From the NCBI GenBank assembly GCA_021773555.1, contig JAJFKA010000072.1, forward strand, positions 1 through 34,062: a stretch of DNA of 34,062 bases, written 5' to 3'. Both the position numbers and the translations under genes were made by a program. Below are positions 8,304-18,600 of this stretch, in pieces (position 1 is the stretch's first letter; each line of letters starts with the position of its first letter). Origin of the DNA: Gammaproteobacteria bacterium. GTDB lineage: Bacteria > Pseudomonadota > Gammaproteobacteria > Pseudomonadales > Azotimanducaceae. The notes beneath the pieces were generated by a model. It saw only the letters and a program-made list of their open reading frames with translations, did not search any database and was not told the DNA's origin.

Positions 8304-9284
8304 TTAGTTGCTGATGAATTCAACGAGTTCGAGTCGTTCATCACTATCCGGTTTCGTCTCAACGATCATGCCGACACCAGGCGCGTAGTATTTGTTTTCA
8401 AACTCTCCCGGAGAAAGCGGTGTGTAGTCCAGTGTCACCAGACAGTTTCCAGTACAGCTGGCCGCAGGCGCTGACTCGGTACCTTCGAGGCTTTCAATGT
8501 CAATCACATCTTCCGCGTCACCGAGCAACACCTCGGTTTTGATGGTCCGGCCAACGACCGGTGCAAACGGCAGCAGCATCCCGGCTTCCGCGCCGTCACG
8601 ACCCGCCTTCCAGGATCCTTCTATATCCACAAGCTCGGCGATTTCCGGTTCATCGCCTTCGAAGAACTCCTGGTTTTTTGAAATTTCGCCGCAGTACCAG
8701 ACGTTGCCGTCAACATCCTGAGCAAACCAGTCATCCGTGTCTTCGAGCACCTCGCCATCCTCAGACACCACATCGGTGACCACGAGACACGGTATTCCCT
8801 GAATCAGCTTGACGTCGCTCCTGACGGTCACAGTCACCCTTTCTTCGAGCTCCTCACCGTCCTCGTCAGTGCCAGATGCCTCGTATACCCAGACATTGCC
8901 CTGCACCAGCGGCATCCACGGATTTGGATCTATTGACCCGCCAATCAGCAAAGGATTAACGAAGTTGTCCGCGAACTCCTCACCAAAACTGACAACGTGG
9001 GGTGCGTCATCCAGCTTTTCACAAACTTCCAGCCGGGCCTCCAACTGATCTCCACATTCGTCTGCATCTTCATCCTGGGATTCCTCGAGCGCAGCCAGGC
9101 ATGCATCAGCAGTTGCCTGAGTATTGGTATCACCACAGATGGCAAGACCCTCGAGGTACCCCTCTTTGGTATCAAAGCCGCAAGCCAGAAACATTGACTG
9201 AGCACTCGCCGAGCAGCCGTGTTCCATCGCGAAAACATTTCCAGTCAGCAAAATGCCAGCCAGAACACCAATTAGTTTGTTCAT
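8304..9284 (-). CDS. Secreted acidic protein, paralogue of the central domain of the downstream lipoprotein
   Basis: From the ATG at 9284 the product has 326 residues. GGAG lies 9 bases upstream of this ATG but directly abuts the ATG at 9293, so 9284 is preferred. A signal peptide (MNKLIGVLAGILLTGNVFA) precedes a Cys-rich helical part with a spaced Cys pattern (ACGFDT, AICGDT, DACLAA, DECGDQ, EVCEKL). A beta-rich domain follows with LVQGNVWVYE, DTDDWFAQDVDGNVWYCGEI and GSWKAGRDGAEAGM. The same order of Cys and motifs occurs in residues about 300-595 of the adjacent lipoprotein, so one arose by duplication of the other. The motif set belongs to a widespread secreted family of unknown function; no catalytic residues are apparent. 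Confidence 0.8.
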   Translation of the reverse strand: MNKLIGVLAGILLTGNVFAMEHGCSASAQSMFLACGFDTKEGYLEGLAICGDTNTQATADACLAALEESQDEDADECGDQLEARLEVCEKLDDAPHVVSFGEEFADNFVNPLLIGGSIDPNPWMPLVQGNVWVYEASGTDEDGEELEERVTVTVRSDVKLIQGIPCLVVTDVVSEDGEVLEDTDDWFAQDVDGNVWYCGEISKNQEFFEGDEPEIAELVDIEGSWKAGRDGAEAGMLLPFAPVVGRTIKTEVLLGDAEDVIDIESLEGTESAPAASCTGNCLVTLDYTPLSPGEFENKYYAPGVGMIVETKPDSDERLELVEFISN

Positions 9285-9431
9285 TTTTCTCATCTCCAGG
9301 TGGTCGTATCTAATTGAGGCCGCGTCAGTGATAAATCGGTCTGTCCAGTGCAGATTTATTTCGAAAAACAGCGCTTCGGTATCAGATCCATAAATTTGCT
9401 ATGGTATTTACAAATCAGTTAAGGACGCGCA

Positions 9432-10289
9432 GTGCAGGAATTCAGCTACTCATCGACCAGCGATAGCTGGCCGATCCAGGGTTATCAGTGGCCAGCGGTA
9501 AACAACAAAGGCGCAGTGATCATTTCCCACGGTATGGCAGAACACGCGGGCCGTTACGATCGCTTTGCACGGGCACTGAATGAAGCGGGATACAGCGTCT
9601 GGGCCATGGATCACCGTGCGCACGGCAGAACCAGCGGTCCCGACGGATTAGGCGATTTCGGTGTTGGCGGCTGGGATGCCCTGGTGAGTGATATCGACCA
9701 GTTGGTTGATATTGTTTGTGCGGGTCGTGCACAAAGCAGTCCGCTATTCCTGTTTGGTCACAGTATGGGCGCGGCGGCCGCGCAACAATTTGCGCCGCAG
9801 GGCTCTCAGAAAATCGATGCTCTGATCCTGTCCGGATCTACCCTGCGAGACCCCGGTGAGGAAATTCCGGCGTTCAACCATTCCTTCGAACCAGTACGCA
9901 CTGAATATGACTGGTTGTCCCGGGACCCGGACGAAGTCGACTGTTATATCAACGATCCGCTGTGTGGTTTCGAAGGCCAAACCGTGAACAATGGAATGGA
10001 TCGCACCGATCCACGCCGGGTTGATATAGAGCGATTACGCACTATCCGACCAGACCTGCCCGTCCTGCTGGTCGCCGGAGATGCGGATCCGGTTAACCGT
10101 GAACTGAAAGGCATCGACTATCTTGAATCAAAATGGCGCGAAGCAGGCGTCGGGCAGATTGATCGACAAATCTATCCGGGTGGACGGCATGAAATGCTCA
10201 ACGAGACGAATCGTCTCGAGGTCACCAAGAATATAATCACCTGGCTCGACTCCCATCTGCCCGCCCCGACAAGAAACCATGAACCCTGA
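9432..10289 (+). CDS. Alpha/beta hydrolase, monoacylglycerol lipase / lysophospholipase type
   Basis: A 285-residue serine hydrolase starting at GTG, with AAGGA six bases upstream. The fold is clear: oxyanion region IISHGMAEHAGRYDRFA, strand YSVWAMDHRAHGRTSG, nucleophile elbow GHSMG with Ser111, the acid region VLLVAGDADPVN, and the catalytic His in GGRHEMLNE. It probably cleaves monoglycerides or similar esters in the cytoplasm. Its last 11 bases overlap the start of the sulfatase gene, so the two are translationally coupled. There are about 140 bases of shared upstream region with the divergent secreted-protein operon. Confidence 0.88.
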   Translation: MQEFSYSSTSDSWPIQGYQWPAVNNKGAVIISHGMAEHAGRYDRFARALNEAGYSVWAMDHRAHGRTSGPDGLGDFGVGGWDALVSDIDQLVDIVCAGRAQSSPLFLFGHSMGAAAAQQFAPQGSQKIDALILSGSTLRDPGEEIPAFNHSFEPVRTEYDWLSRDPDEVDCYINDPLCGFEGQTVNNGMDRTDPRRVDIERLRTIRPDLPVLLVAGDADPVNRELKGIDYLESKWREAGVGQIDRQIYPGGRHEMLNETNRLEVTKNIITWLDSHLPAPTRNHEP

Positions 10290-11844
10290 ATCCAGACCCA
10301 ATATTTTGCTGATCATGACCGATCAACATCGTCCCGATCACACCGGATTTGGCGGTAATACCGTGGTGCAAACACCGCACCTTGACGCACTCGCAGCAAG
10401 ATCATTACGTTTCAATCGCGCCTTCGTCGCCAATCCGATTTGCATGCCGAATCGTTCCTCAATTTTTACCAGCCGGATGCCCTCACTGCACGGCACCCGG
10501 TATAACGGAATCGCGCTGGACTGGCGAGTCGAAACCTTCCCGAGGCTGCTGAAAAATGCCGGGTACCACACGGCACATCTGGGGAAGTGTCATTTGCAGA
10601 ATATGAACATCATGAAATCAGCGGCAAAGCGTCAAACGGATCAAATGCTGCCCGGGGACGCCATCAGCCATGCGTACTATCCACAGGGCTGGGATGACTA
10701 CGAGAATCTCGCCCGACATGCCCGGGAGCGAGTTGAGATGCCCGACGATTATTACGGTTTTGCCGAGGTGGACCTGGTGGTCGCACATTCGGACTCCTGT
10801 GGCGGGCATTACTACCAGTGGCTGCTGGACAAAGGGGAAGACCCTGCAACATTCCAGGGTGCCAGGGGCGCCCTGCCTTATGATTCGCCCTCACACATGA
10901 CCCGGCGCACGGCAACACCGGCGGAACTGTATCCCACCCATTACATTACTGAAACAGCCTCTGAATTCCTGCGGCAGCGGGCAAAGCAGAAAAGTCAGCC
11001 TTTTATGGCCGTGGTCTCCTATCCGGATCCCCATCATCCGTTTACACCGCCTGGAAAATACTTCGATATGTACTCTCCTGCCGACTACGTCATGCCCGCG
11101 ACCTATCATGACAAACACGTCAACGGCGCACCTCATTATCAGCGAGCCATCAGCGAAGGTTTATCCGGGCTGCGCCGTGGCGTCAATATGTTCGCCCCAA
11201 CGGAGGTTGAACTTCGCGAGATGGCGGCAAAGGAATATGGCATGATCTCCATGATCGACGACAGTATCGGCGCCATTGTGAATCAGTTAGCGATCAGCGG
11301 GCTGAGTGATAACACCATAATTGTATTCACGAGCGACCACGGCGACATGTTCGGTGATCATGGCGTCATGCTGAAGGGTGCCATGCATTATGAGGGCTGC
11401 ACCCGCGTTCCCCTGTTGATGTCAGGTCCGGGCATCATGCCGGGAGACTGCGAGAGCCTGATCTCGTCTCTGGATATTGGCCCGACACTGTTGCAGCAGG
11501 CAGGAGTACAACCGTTCCATGGCATGCAGGGGATCGATGCCACGGCCTTGCTCGACAATCCTGCAGCGAGTATCCGAGATGAAATTTTTATCGAGGAAGA
11601 CCAGCTGAATGACATCCTGCATGTCGGCGTGCCACTGCGAATGCGAACGTTGATCACCCCGGAGGCCAGATTCACGCTCTATCAGGACTACGACGGCAGC
11701 GAACTCTTTGATCTGAAAAATGACCCGCAGGAGATGGAAAATCTGTCTGGAAAGACCGTCTTACGCACTGAAATGATGGAGCGGTTGGCACGAGCCATGA
11801 TGGACACTGATGATGTCTCACCTAAACCAACTGCCTTTGCCTGA
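10279..11844 (+). CDS. Sulfatase, Cys-type (formylglycine-dependent)
   Basis: A 521-residue enzyme of the alkaline-phosphatase-like sulfatase family. The N-terminal metal motif is NILLIMTDQHRPD. The formylglycine signature C-x-P-x-R is CMPNR with Cys55, followed by SSIFTSRMPSLHG. The second metal site is VFTSDHGDMFGDHG, and a Lys/His-containing MLKGAMHYEG segment follows. There is no signal peptide, so it acts in the cytoplasm unless exported otherwise. It needs a formylglycine-generating or anaerobic maturase encoded outside the window. Substrate is not predictable from sequence; choline-sulfatase-like or aryl/alkyl sulfate hydrolysis are candidates. It overlaps the preceding hydrolase by 11 bases, suggesting the two act on the same class of compound. 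Confidence 0.88.
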   Translation: MNPESRPNILLIMTDQHRPDHTGFGGNTVVQTPHLDALAARSLRFNRAFVANPICMPNRSSIFTSRMPSLHGTRYNGIALDWRVETFPRLLKNAGYHTAHLGKCHLQNMNIMKSAAKRQTDQMLPGDAISHAYYPQGWDDYENLARHARERVEMPDDYYGFAEVDLVVAHSDSCGGHYYQWLLDKGEDPATFQGARGALPYDSPSHMTRRTATPAELYPTHYITETASEFLRQRAKQKSQPFMAVVSYPDPHHPFTPPGKYFDMYSPADYVMPATYHDKHVNGAPHYQRAISEGLSGLRRGVNMFAPTEVELREMAAKEYGMISMIDDSIGAIVNQLAISGLSDNTIIVFTSDHGDMFGDHGVMLKGAMHYEGCTRVPLLMSGPGIMPGDCESLISSLDIGPTLLQQAGVQPFHGMQGIDATALLDNPAASIRDEIFIEEDQLNDILHVGVPLRMRTLITPEARFTLYQDYDGSELFDLKNDPQEMENLSGKTVLRTEMMERLARAMMDTDDVSPKPTAFA

Positions 11845-11862
11845 CAGGCAGGATGAAATAAA

Positions 11863-12267
11863 TCAGTCGTCACCCTTATTTGTGTATTCCGTATATTTAC
11901 GGGCGCTGCCTTTAACTTTTTCGACCGGGTATTTTTCAGCGTTGATTTTCATTTTTTCCGTGAATGCCAGGTTAAGGTCGATATCCAGCTTGTCGGATAA
12001 TCTGACCAGGTAAATCAACACATCAATCATCTCGTATGACACCTGCTGGCGTTTTTCCGAATCCAGAGTGTGAGACTCCTGCTCCCCCAGCCATTGAAAG
12101 TGTTCCAACAATTCGGCCACCTCAACTGACAGGGCCATCGCCAGGTTCTTGGGCGAATGGAACTGATCCCAGTCCCGCTCACTCACAAATTTGCGCATGG
12201 TATTTCTAATATGGTCAGTCTCCATATTTCGCCACATTGTTTCCCTGGTGTCCTGTAAAGCTAACAT
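11863..12267 (-). CDS. MazG-like nucleotide pyrophosphohydrolase
   Basis: An all-alpha NTP pyrophosphatase of 134 residues, or 120 if translation begins at the ATG at 12225 (METDHIRN), which fits the family N-terminus better. The ATG at 12267 has AGG seven bases upstream. The signature helices are visible: FVSERDWDQFHSPKNLAMAL, the metal motif EVAELLEHFQW, and the second pair in YEMIDVLIYLVRLSDKL. The family hydrolyses non-canonical or excess dNTPs to the monophosphate and pyrophosphate (dCTP-pyrophosphatase/RS21-C6 type). The gene is convergent with the sulfatase, with 18 bases between the stops, and its 5' side faces the start of the biosynthetic cluster. Confidence 0.85.
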   Translation of the reverse strand: MLALQDTRETMWRNMETDHIRNTMRKFVSERDWDQFHSPKNLAMALSVEVAELLEHFQWLGEQESHTLDSEKRQQVSYEMIDVLIYLVRLSDKLDIDLNLAFTEKMKINAEKYPVEKVKGSARKYTEYTNKGDD

Positions 12268-12690
12268 ATTTACCTGACTGGAACAGGCCCGATCCTGAAG
12301 TGGCCGTCCGGCAAACTAGTCATCAGACAGGCTGGCATCTGGCCCGCCGGGATGATGTGAGTGTTTACTTCAGGCCCTTGAGGATGAAGTAGTCTCCAGG
12401 CAAGCTCGCGTGTCGGATATTAGTACACATTAATTAGTGTCGATATACTTTACAGACTACCGAGAAGGTTGCTATGAATATGCTCCAGGTACCTGATCTA
12501 TAAAGGATTTCACAATCTGGTGCGGAACTTGCTGATATTTCCACTCCTGCTGATGAGTACTGCGAGCCACCTATCTCAGGCAAATTCACGGGATGCAATT
12601 GGTTAACACAAGGTCGAAGCGGAACGCGCAAAACCTTATACTTTGCAGCAGTCTGGTGCAGTGCACCTGAACACATAACGTGCATGAGAG
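12268..12690. other. 423-base intergenic region preceding the NRPS/PKS cluster
   Basis: No convincing gene. Only short open stretches occur, including a plus-strand frame encoding a hydrophobic run (NLLIFPLLLMSTASHLSQ) that ends near 12605 and has no good start. The stretch around 12410-12460 is A+T-rich compared with its surroundings. This region must hold the promoter of the biosynthetic cluster and of the MazG-like gene. Confidence 0.6.
12425..12449 (+). promoter_or_regulatory. Possible promoter/operator upstream of the biosynthetic cluster
   Basis: An ACAC-N8-GTGT dyad (12425-12440) around an ATTAATTA core is followed by TATACT (12444-12449), a good -10 hexamer. No good -35 hexamer sits at the usual distance, so activator dependence is possible. 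This would leave a leader of about 235 bases before the first gene. Confidence 0.25.
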
Positions 12691-15600
12691 TTGACATTAG
12701 AAGTCGTGGATAAACATCAACTACAAAGCAGTTCACTGATCCAGGCTGTCAACGAGGTTGTCGCTACCCCGCTGCAACAAGGGATGATATTTCATCACCT
12801 GGGTCATCCGGATTCAGGCATTGATATTGAGCAAATCACCCTATTTTGTTCAGCACCCCTGGACCCGGTAAAACTCAACCAGGCATTGGCCAGGCTGCTG
12901 GATCATCACGAGGTTCTGAGATGCTGTTGCGACTGGCAGTCCGGGGACCAGCCGCTTCTGCGCGCTGGCGAGCCGGGTAAGGTGAACATCGGTATACAAG
13001 TGCTCGATCCGGAAGAGTCACTTGAAGCTGCGCTCGTGAAACACCAGCAGGAAGAACGGATCCGCGGCTTTGAACTCGACCAGTCACCCCTCATGAGGGC
13101 TACTCTCCTGCAGGCGGATAGCGGCTCTGCCCTCTGCTGGACGTTCCACCACATCCTTCTGGATGGACGTTCCTTTGCACCCCTGGTTGAAGAATTAATG
13201 CTTGGTTACAGCAATGGGACAACACCGGCACCCGATCCTGTGGAACGTCCCAGGTTTGCGCAATACGCCCGATGGTTACAGGATCGTGACCATTCCGAGA
13301 GCCTGGTTTACTGGCGGGAATACCTGGCTGACCTGCCAGGTGCAACCTTGTTTCCGACGCTGTCGACGGAGCACACGTCGACGAAAAATGTGCTCGAGCC
13401 CTATGGATTCAGGGAACGAAGTTTCGCGGCAGACACTACCGCCTTGCTGACAACCGCCTGTCAGGTGCAAAGCACCTCCGTCAATGCGTTACTGCAAGCT
13501 GCATGGGGGACACTGCTGCACCATTACACCGGCGAGGCAGAGGTCGTTTTTGGCGCGACTTACACAACCAGACACTGCGAATTTCCAGGTGCTGCCGATA
13601 TCCTTGGCCTGATGATTAACACCCTACCGGTACGGATTGATTTTGCCGCTCTGCTGACAACGGGTGACCTGTTACGGCAACTTTCCGCACACGCCAGGGA
13701 GATACGTCCACATATACTAGCCCCGCTGAATCTCGTTGCGCAGCAGACAGACTTCGCTGGTGTCCTGTTTGACACTGCGGTCATTTTTGATCGGATCGAC
13801 CTGCATCATGAACTTCGCGAGAAGCAACCCGGCTGGGATCACCTGCATTTTAAGTATGAAGGGCGCACCAACTTTCCGGTTGCGCTGATCGCCTATGGCG
13901 GGCAGGAGCTGAGTCTGCGACTCGAATATGATCGGCGCCGACTGGATGACGCGCACGCTGAAGTTATCCTTGACTGTCTGCAGAATCTCATGGAACGCTT
14001 TGCAAGCGGACCGGAGCTGTTCGCCCGGCACGTACCCCTGCTCACCGAGACAAACAGAAGCACCGCATTAACACCCGTGATCGCCGCGGCCAATCCAACA
14101 ATCAACTCGCTTGTAGAGCGCTTTAAGCAGTCGAGCACACGCTTTGCAGAAAATGTTGCATTGCGCTGCGGTGCGGCTGTTAAGACCTATCGTGAAGTGG
14201 ACGCGGAGTCCGACAAGGTGGCTCGAACTCTGGTTGCGGCCGGTGTCCAGCCCGAAGATCGTGTCGCGCTTTGTATGGATCGCAGTAATGATCTGATTGT
14301 CGGGCTGATGGGTATTCTCAAAGCTGGCGCGGCCTATGTGCCCATTGACCCGAATTATCCAGACACGCGCATTCGGTTTACGCTGGATGACGCAGGGATT
14401 GACTATATAGTCACCGACGCCGATACCACCGAACGGCTATCACCTTTTGAGCGGACCCTGCTGGAGGTCGCAACCTCTGCCGCTAATACCAATGATGCAG
14501 ACGTCATTTTGCCCACGACCATTGCTGACCAACTGGCCTACGTGATCTATACATCGGGTTCAACCGGACAGCCAAAAGGGGTAGCTGTTACCCACAAAAA
14601 CGTCGCCCGATTAATGGATTCTACCCAGCACTGGTTCGGTTTCAACGAGACTGACAAGTGGACCCTGTTTCATTCAATCGCCTTTGACTGGACGGTGTTC
14701 GAGCTCTGGGGCGCGTTCGCCTATGGCGGAGAACTTACCGTTGTGCCTTATTGGGTAACACGATCACCACTCGAATTTAACAGACTTTTGTCCGCTAACG
14801 GAATTACGGTGTTGTGCCAGACGCCTTCAGCATTCTCAAACCTCCAGGAGGTGGATGAGGAGTCCCATGCAGAATGTCCAAAAAAACTTCGTTATGTAAT
14901 TTTTGGCGGCGAGGCTCTGGACATTCCGTCACTGGCACCCTGGATCTCTCGCTACGGCGATAGCGCACCACAGCTGATCAATATGTACGGCATTACCGAA
15001 ACAACAGTTCACGTCACCTACCGGCGCATCTGCCAGTCTGATATTGAAACCAGCGCGGGCAGCGTCATCGGTGAACCTATTCCGGATCTCGACATACTTT
15101 TGTTGAACGAACAACTTGAACCACTGCCAGCAGGAGTCGTTGGTGAGATGTATGTGGCGGGTGCCGGCGTCGCACGTGGATACCTGAATCGGGAAGAACT
15201 GACCCGGGAGCGATTCATCGACAACTTCTCCGGCACTGGCCACCGCGTTTACCGCACAGGTGATCTGGCCCGATGGTTGCCCAATGGTGATCTTATTTAT
15301 AGTGGCCGGGCTGACTCTCAGGTAAAGATTCGTGGCTTCCGCATCGAACTCGGCGAGATTGAAGGTGCAATCGCAACGGTTACCGGAGTCCAGCGTGCGG
15401 TCGTAATCGCGAGCAAAGGACCCGGCGGTCATCCTCGTCTGGTGGGTTACTACACGGCACACGCGGTAAAACCCGAGGATGTCACCCGCGTGATTGAATC
15501 CGTTTTACCTGCACACATGGTGCCTGCAACACTGATCTGCCTTCCCGAGCTTCCCCTGACTGTCAACGGCAAGGTTGATATCCGCCAGTTGCCGGACCCT

Positions 15601-18600
15601 CAATTTGTCGATCCGACGCTCGACTACCGGGCACCGGAGAATGCGCTTCAACAGACTCTGGTCACTGTATGGGAAGCCGTACTGGGTACCACCGGCATTG
15701 GCATTGCAGATAATTTTTTTGAGCGCGGTGGTGATTCAATCCTGTGCATCAAACTGATCAGCCGGGCGCGCAAGGAAAATATTAACCTCGGCGTACGCGA
15801 AATTTACAACAACCCGACTATTGAAAGCATGGCCTTGCTAGCCATGAACAGCGGCCATACGGGGCTCTCAGGAGAGCTGGTCTTCACCACGGAATTAATT
15901 CCGCTGTTACCCGTGCAACAGTGGTTTTTCGACAGCGTCGGTCACTTCCATCACTGGAACCAGTGTTACTGCTTTAAAATCAGGGCGCCCATCACACTGG
16001 AAGTACTAACGACGGCGCTGGGCCGGCTCAGTTTACGTCACCCGATATTAAGAGCAGCGTTCGATCAGGTGGACGGACGCTGGCAGCAACGCATCCATCC
16101 CGAGCAACACTTCAATATAGCCCAATACCAGGTCGAGGACGATAACCAGAGGGCTGCGCTGCTTGCCACAATCAACCAGAAAGTTGAATTCTCCGGTGAA
16201 AAGAATGTGAGTGTGGGGCTGTTCAACCACAAGCGGGGTGTCCAGGAATTATGCCTCGCCATCCACCATCTGGTTGTCGATGGTATTTCCTGGAGCGTTC
16301 TGATTAACGAACTGGATGATTTGCTGCAGACCACGGCCGAACATCAGCAATCCGACCAGTCCGAGCAGGTCTTTCGCCAATGGAGCCATTTCATTGCTGA
16401 CAACGCACAGCTGTTTACACATGAGGCTGGTTATTGGCAGGAGCGCGCCCTCATTGGGATTCCAGCACCCGGTAGTTTCCATCATAGCGCGCGATTCGAG
16501 GCGAGTATTGATCTGGCAGCCGTCAACTGGCCTGCGCGATCAGATATCGCGGCACACGAACTGGTGGTTGCCGCTTTTTTTGCCGCCCTGCCAGAAGTCC
16601 TCCCCCATCATGCTCCCCGGGTCGATATGGAAAGCCATGGTCGGTCCCATGAAGTATCAGGGCTGGATTTTTCACAGGGAACCGGCTGGTACACCACCAT
16701 CTATCCGTTAGCACTTACAGCCGCCGTCCCAACGAACTTGCTGGACCTCTTGTCGGTCATTCACCAGGAAATAATCGCCATCCCTGGCAATGGCGTCGGG
16801 TTTGGCGTACTCAACCAAAAGGGTTTGATTGAAAGGCAGGCCCGCGCAGATTTTCTGTTTAATTTCATGGGTAACTTTTCACGCCTGTTCAATGACTGCC
16901 AGTTACTCGAGATCATGCCCCCGGATTATCAGGACTGGCGGGACCCGGGCGCTGCACACAGCCACCCCGCGGAATGGCTGGTCGCGATCGACCAAAGCAA
17001 ACTTTTCATCGATGTATTTTTTGATGACAAATACTTTGCACCCTCCGTCATCGAGCATCTCTCGGCCACGTTTGTTGCGCGCCTGGCCGAGTTGAACAGT
17101 ATCCTCATCCCGCAACGCGTGAGCGAAGACAAACTGCTTGTTTCCCCATCACGATGGGATGAAGTGGCAGCTACCGAGCCTTCCTGTCTGCGTATTCTGA
17201 ATATGACGCCGATTCAGGAACTCTACCTGTTCGGTCAGCTTGGTGGGCACGACACCGGCATTGAACAGTGGTACCTGCGCTATCAGGGTAAGATCAATTC
17301 CAGCGCTTTACACCAGGCCTGGGAGGAAACGCTGAACAACCACTCGGGACTTTGTACCACCTTTCCGCTGGCCTCGGGACGTAATTTACAGACTTTTCAT
17401 GCAAGCGCGCGGTTCACCTGGCGCACGGTTGAAACCAGCGCAAACGAATCACTTGAAGACTTGCTGCAGCAGGAAAGCAGCACCGGTCTGAACGTCAATG
17501 CTGGGCCGATGCACCGATTGATGTTGGTTACGACTGGCGCCATGACCCACTATCTGGTCTGGACCCACCACCACCTGCAGATTGATGGCTGGTCATGGCC
17601 GATTGTCCTCGCGGAAGTCAGCAGCCGATATCGCACCATTTGCGGACAGACGGCGCCCGCCGACCTGCCGGCAAGCGACTACGCCGAATATGCAAACTGG
17701 ATTCCGACCACCCGACCTAAAAATGATGTGAATTTCTGGCAGACCTACCTTGCTAATCTCGGTTCCGCCGGTCGCCTGCCAACCATGCATACCGGGATTC
17801 CCGGTATTCTCTCCCATCACATCTCCCTGGACGAATCTCTCTCAAATCTCCTGGTCCGTGGTGTCACCAGCATGAACTGCACCCTTAGCAGTCTGTTTCA
17901 TGCAGCCTGGGCCGTCACCCTGACAAAACTTACCCGCCAAAAGGACGTCTGTATTGGCTCAACTTTTTCCGGCAGGCCAGCAGGAGAACCCGATTTTACC
18001 CGTACAGTAGGTCCTTTCGTCACCAATCTGCCACTGCGCGTGACGCAAATGGCAATCGCTCCGGCAGTACAGGATGTACAGGATCAGATGCTGACCTTAC
18101 AGGAAAAACAGTATCACTCATCAGCCGAGATCCATCAGGCCAGTGGTCTCGCCTGGATCGATCCGATGTTTGAAAGCGTTGTGGTATTCCAGAATTACGA
18201 GATCAATGAGGCAACTTACGATATGGGTCCGGATCTCGGCGTCGATGAAGTGAGCACACCGATCCGCACTAACTTTCCTTTCACCCTGGTAGTGAATCCC
18301 GGCGTACCGACTACACTGGAACTAATCTACAACACCGATCGTCTTTCAGCAGGCTTTGTGGAAGATGCGGCGACAAGCATGATAAAGATACTGCACGAAT
18401 TTACCGGTGGTTCACTGGTCGATATGTCTGAAGCGGGCGACTATTCCGACTTTATCAGTGCGGGCGGCGATGTTTTCTGCAAGGGCGAGGCCCCACAGAA
18501 TGCGCAGGAATCTTCCCTTGTCAGCATCTGGACAGAATTGTTTGGCCTGCCGGGTATTGGGGTAACCGACAACTTCTTTGACCTGGGCGGCCGATCCATC

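Noticed and set aside
11830-11846. TGCCT-GAC-AGGCA hairpin at the end of the sulfatase gene as a terminator
   Set aside because: Only five base pairs and no T-run on either strand.
12691-12696. TTGACA, a perfect -35 hexamer
   Set aside because: No -10 hexamer at 16-18 bases downstream, and it coincides with the start of the NRPS coding region.
12434-12736. 100-codon minus-strand frame in the intergenic region before the cluster
   Set aside because: No recognisable domain, and it overlaps the start of the NRPS gene and the presumed promoter region. Not enough to call a gene.
14929-15462. 177-codon antisense frame in the first NRPS gene
   Set aside because: It lies opposite highly conserved adenylation motifs, and its composition looks like a reverse-strand shadow.
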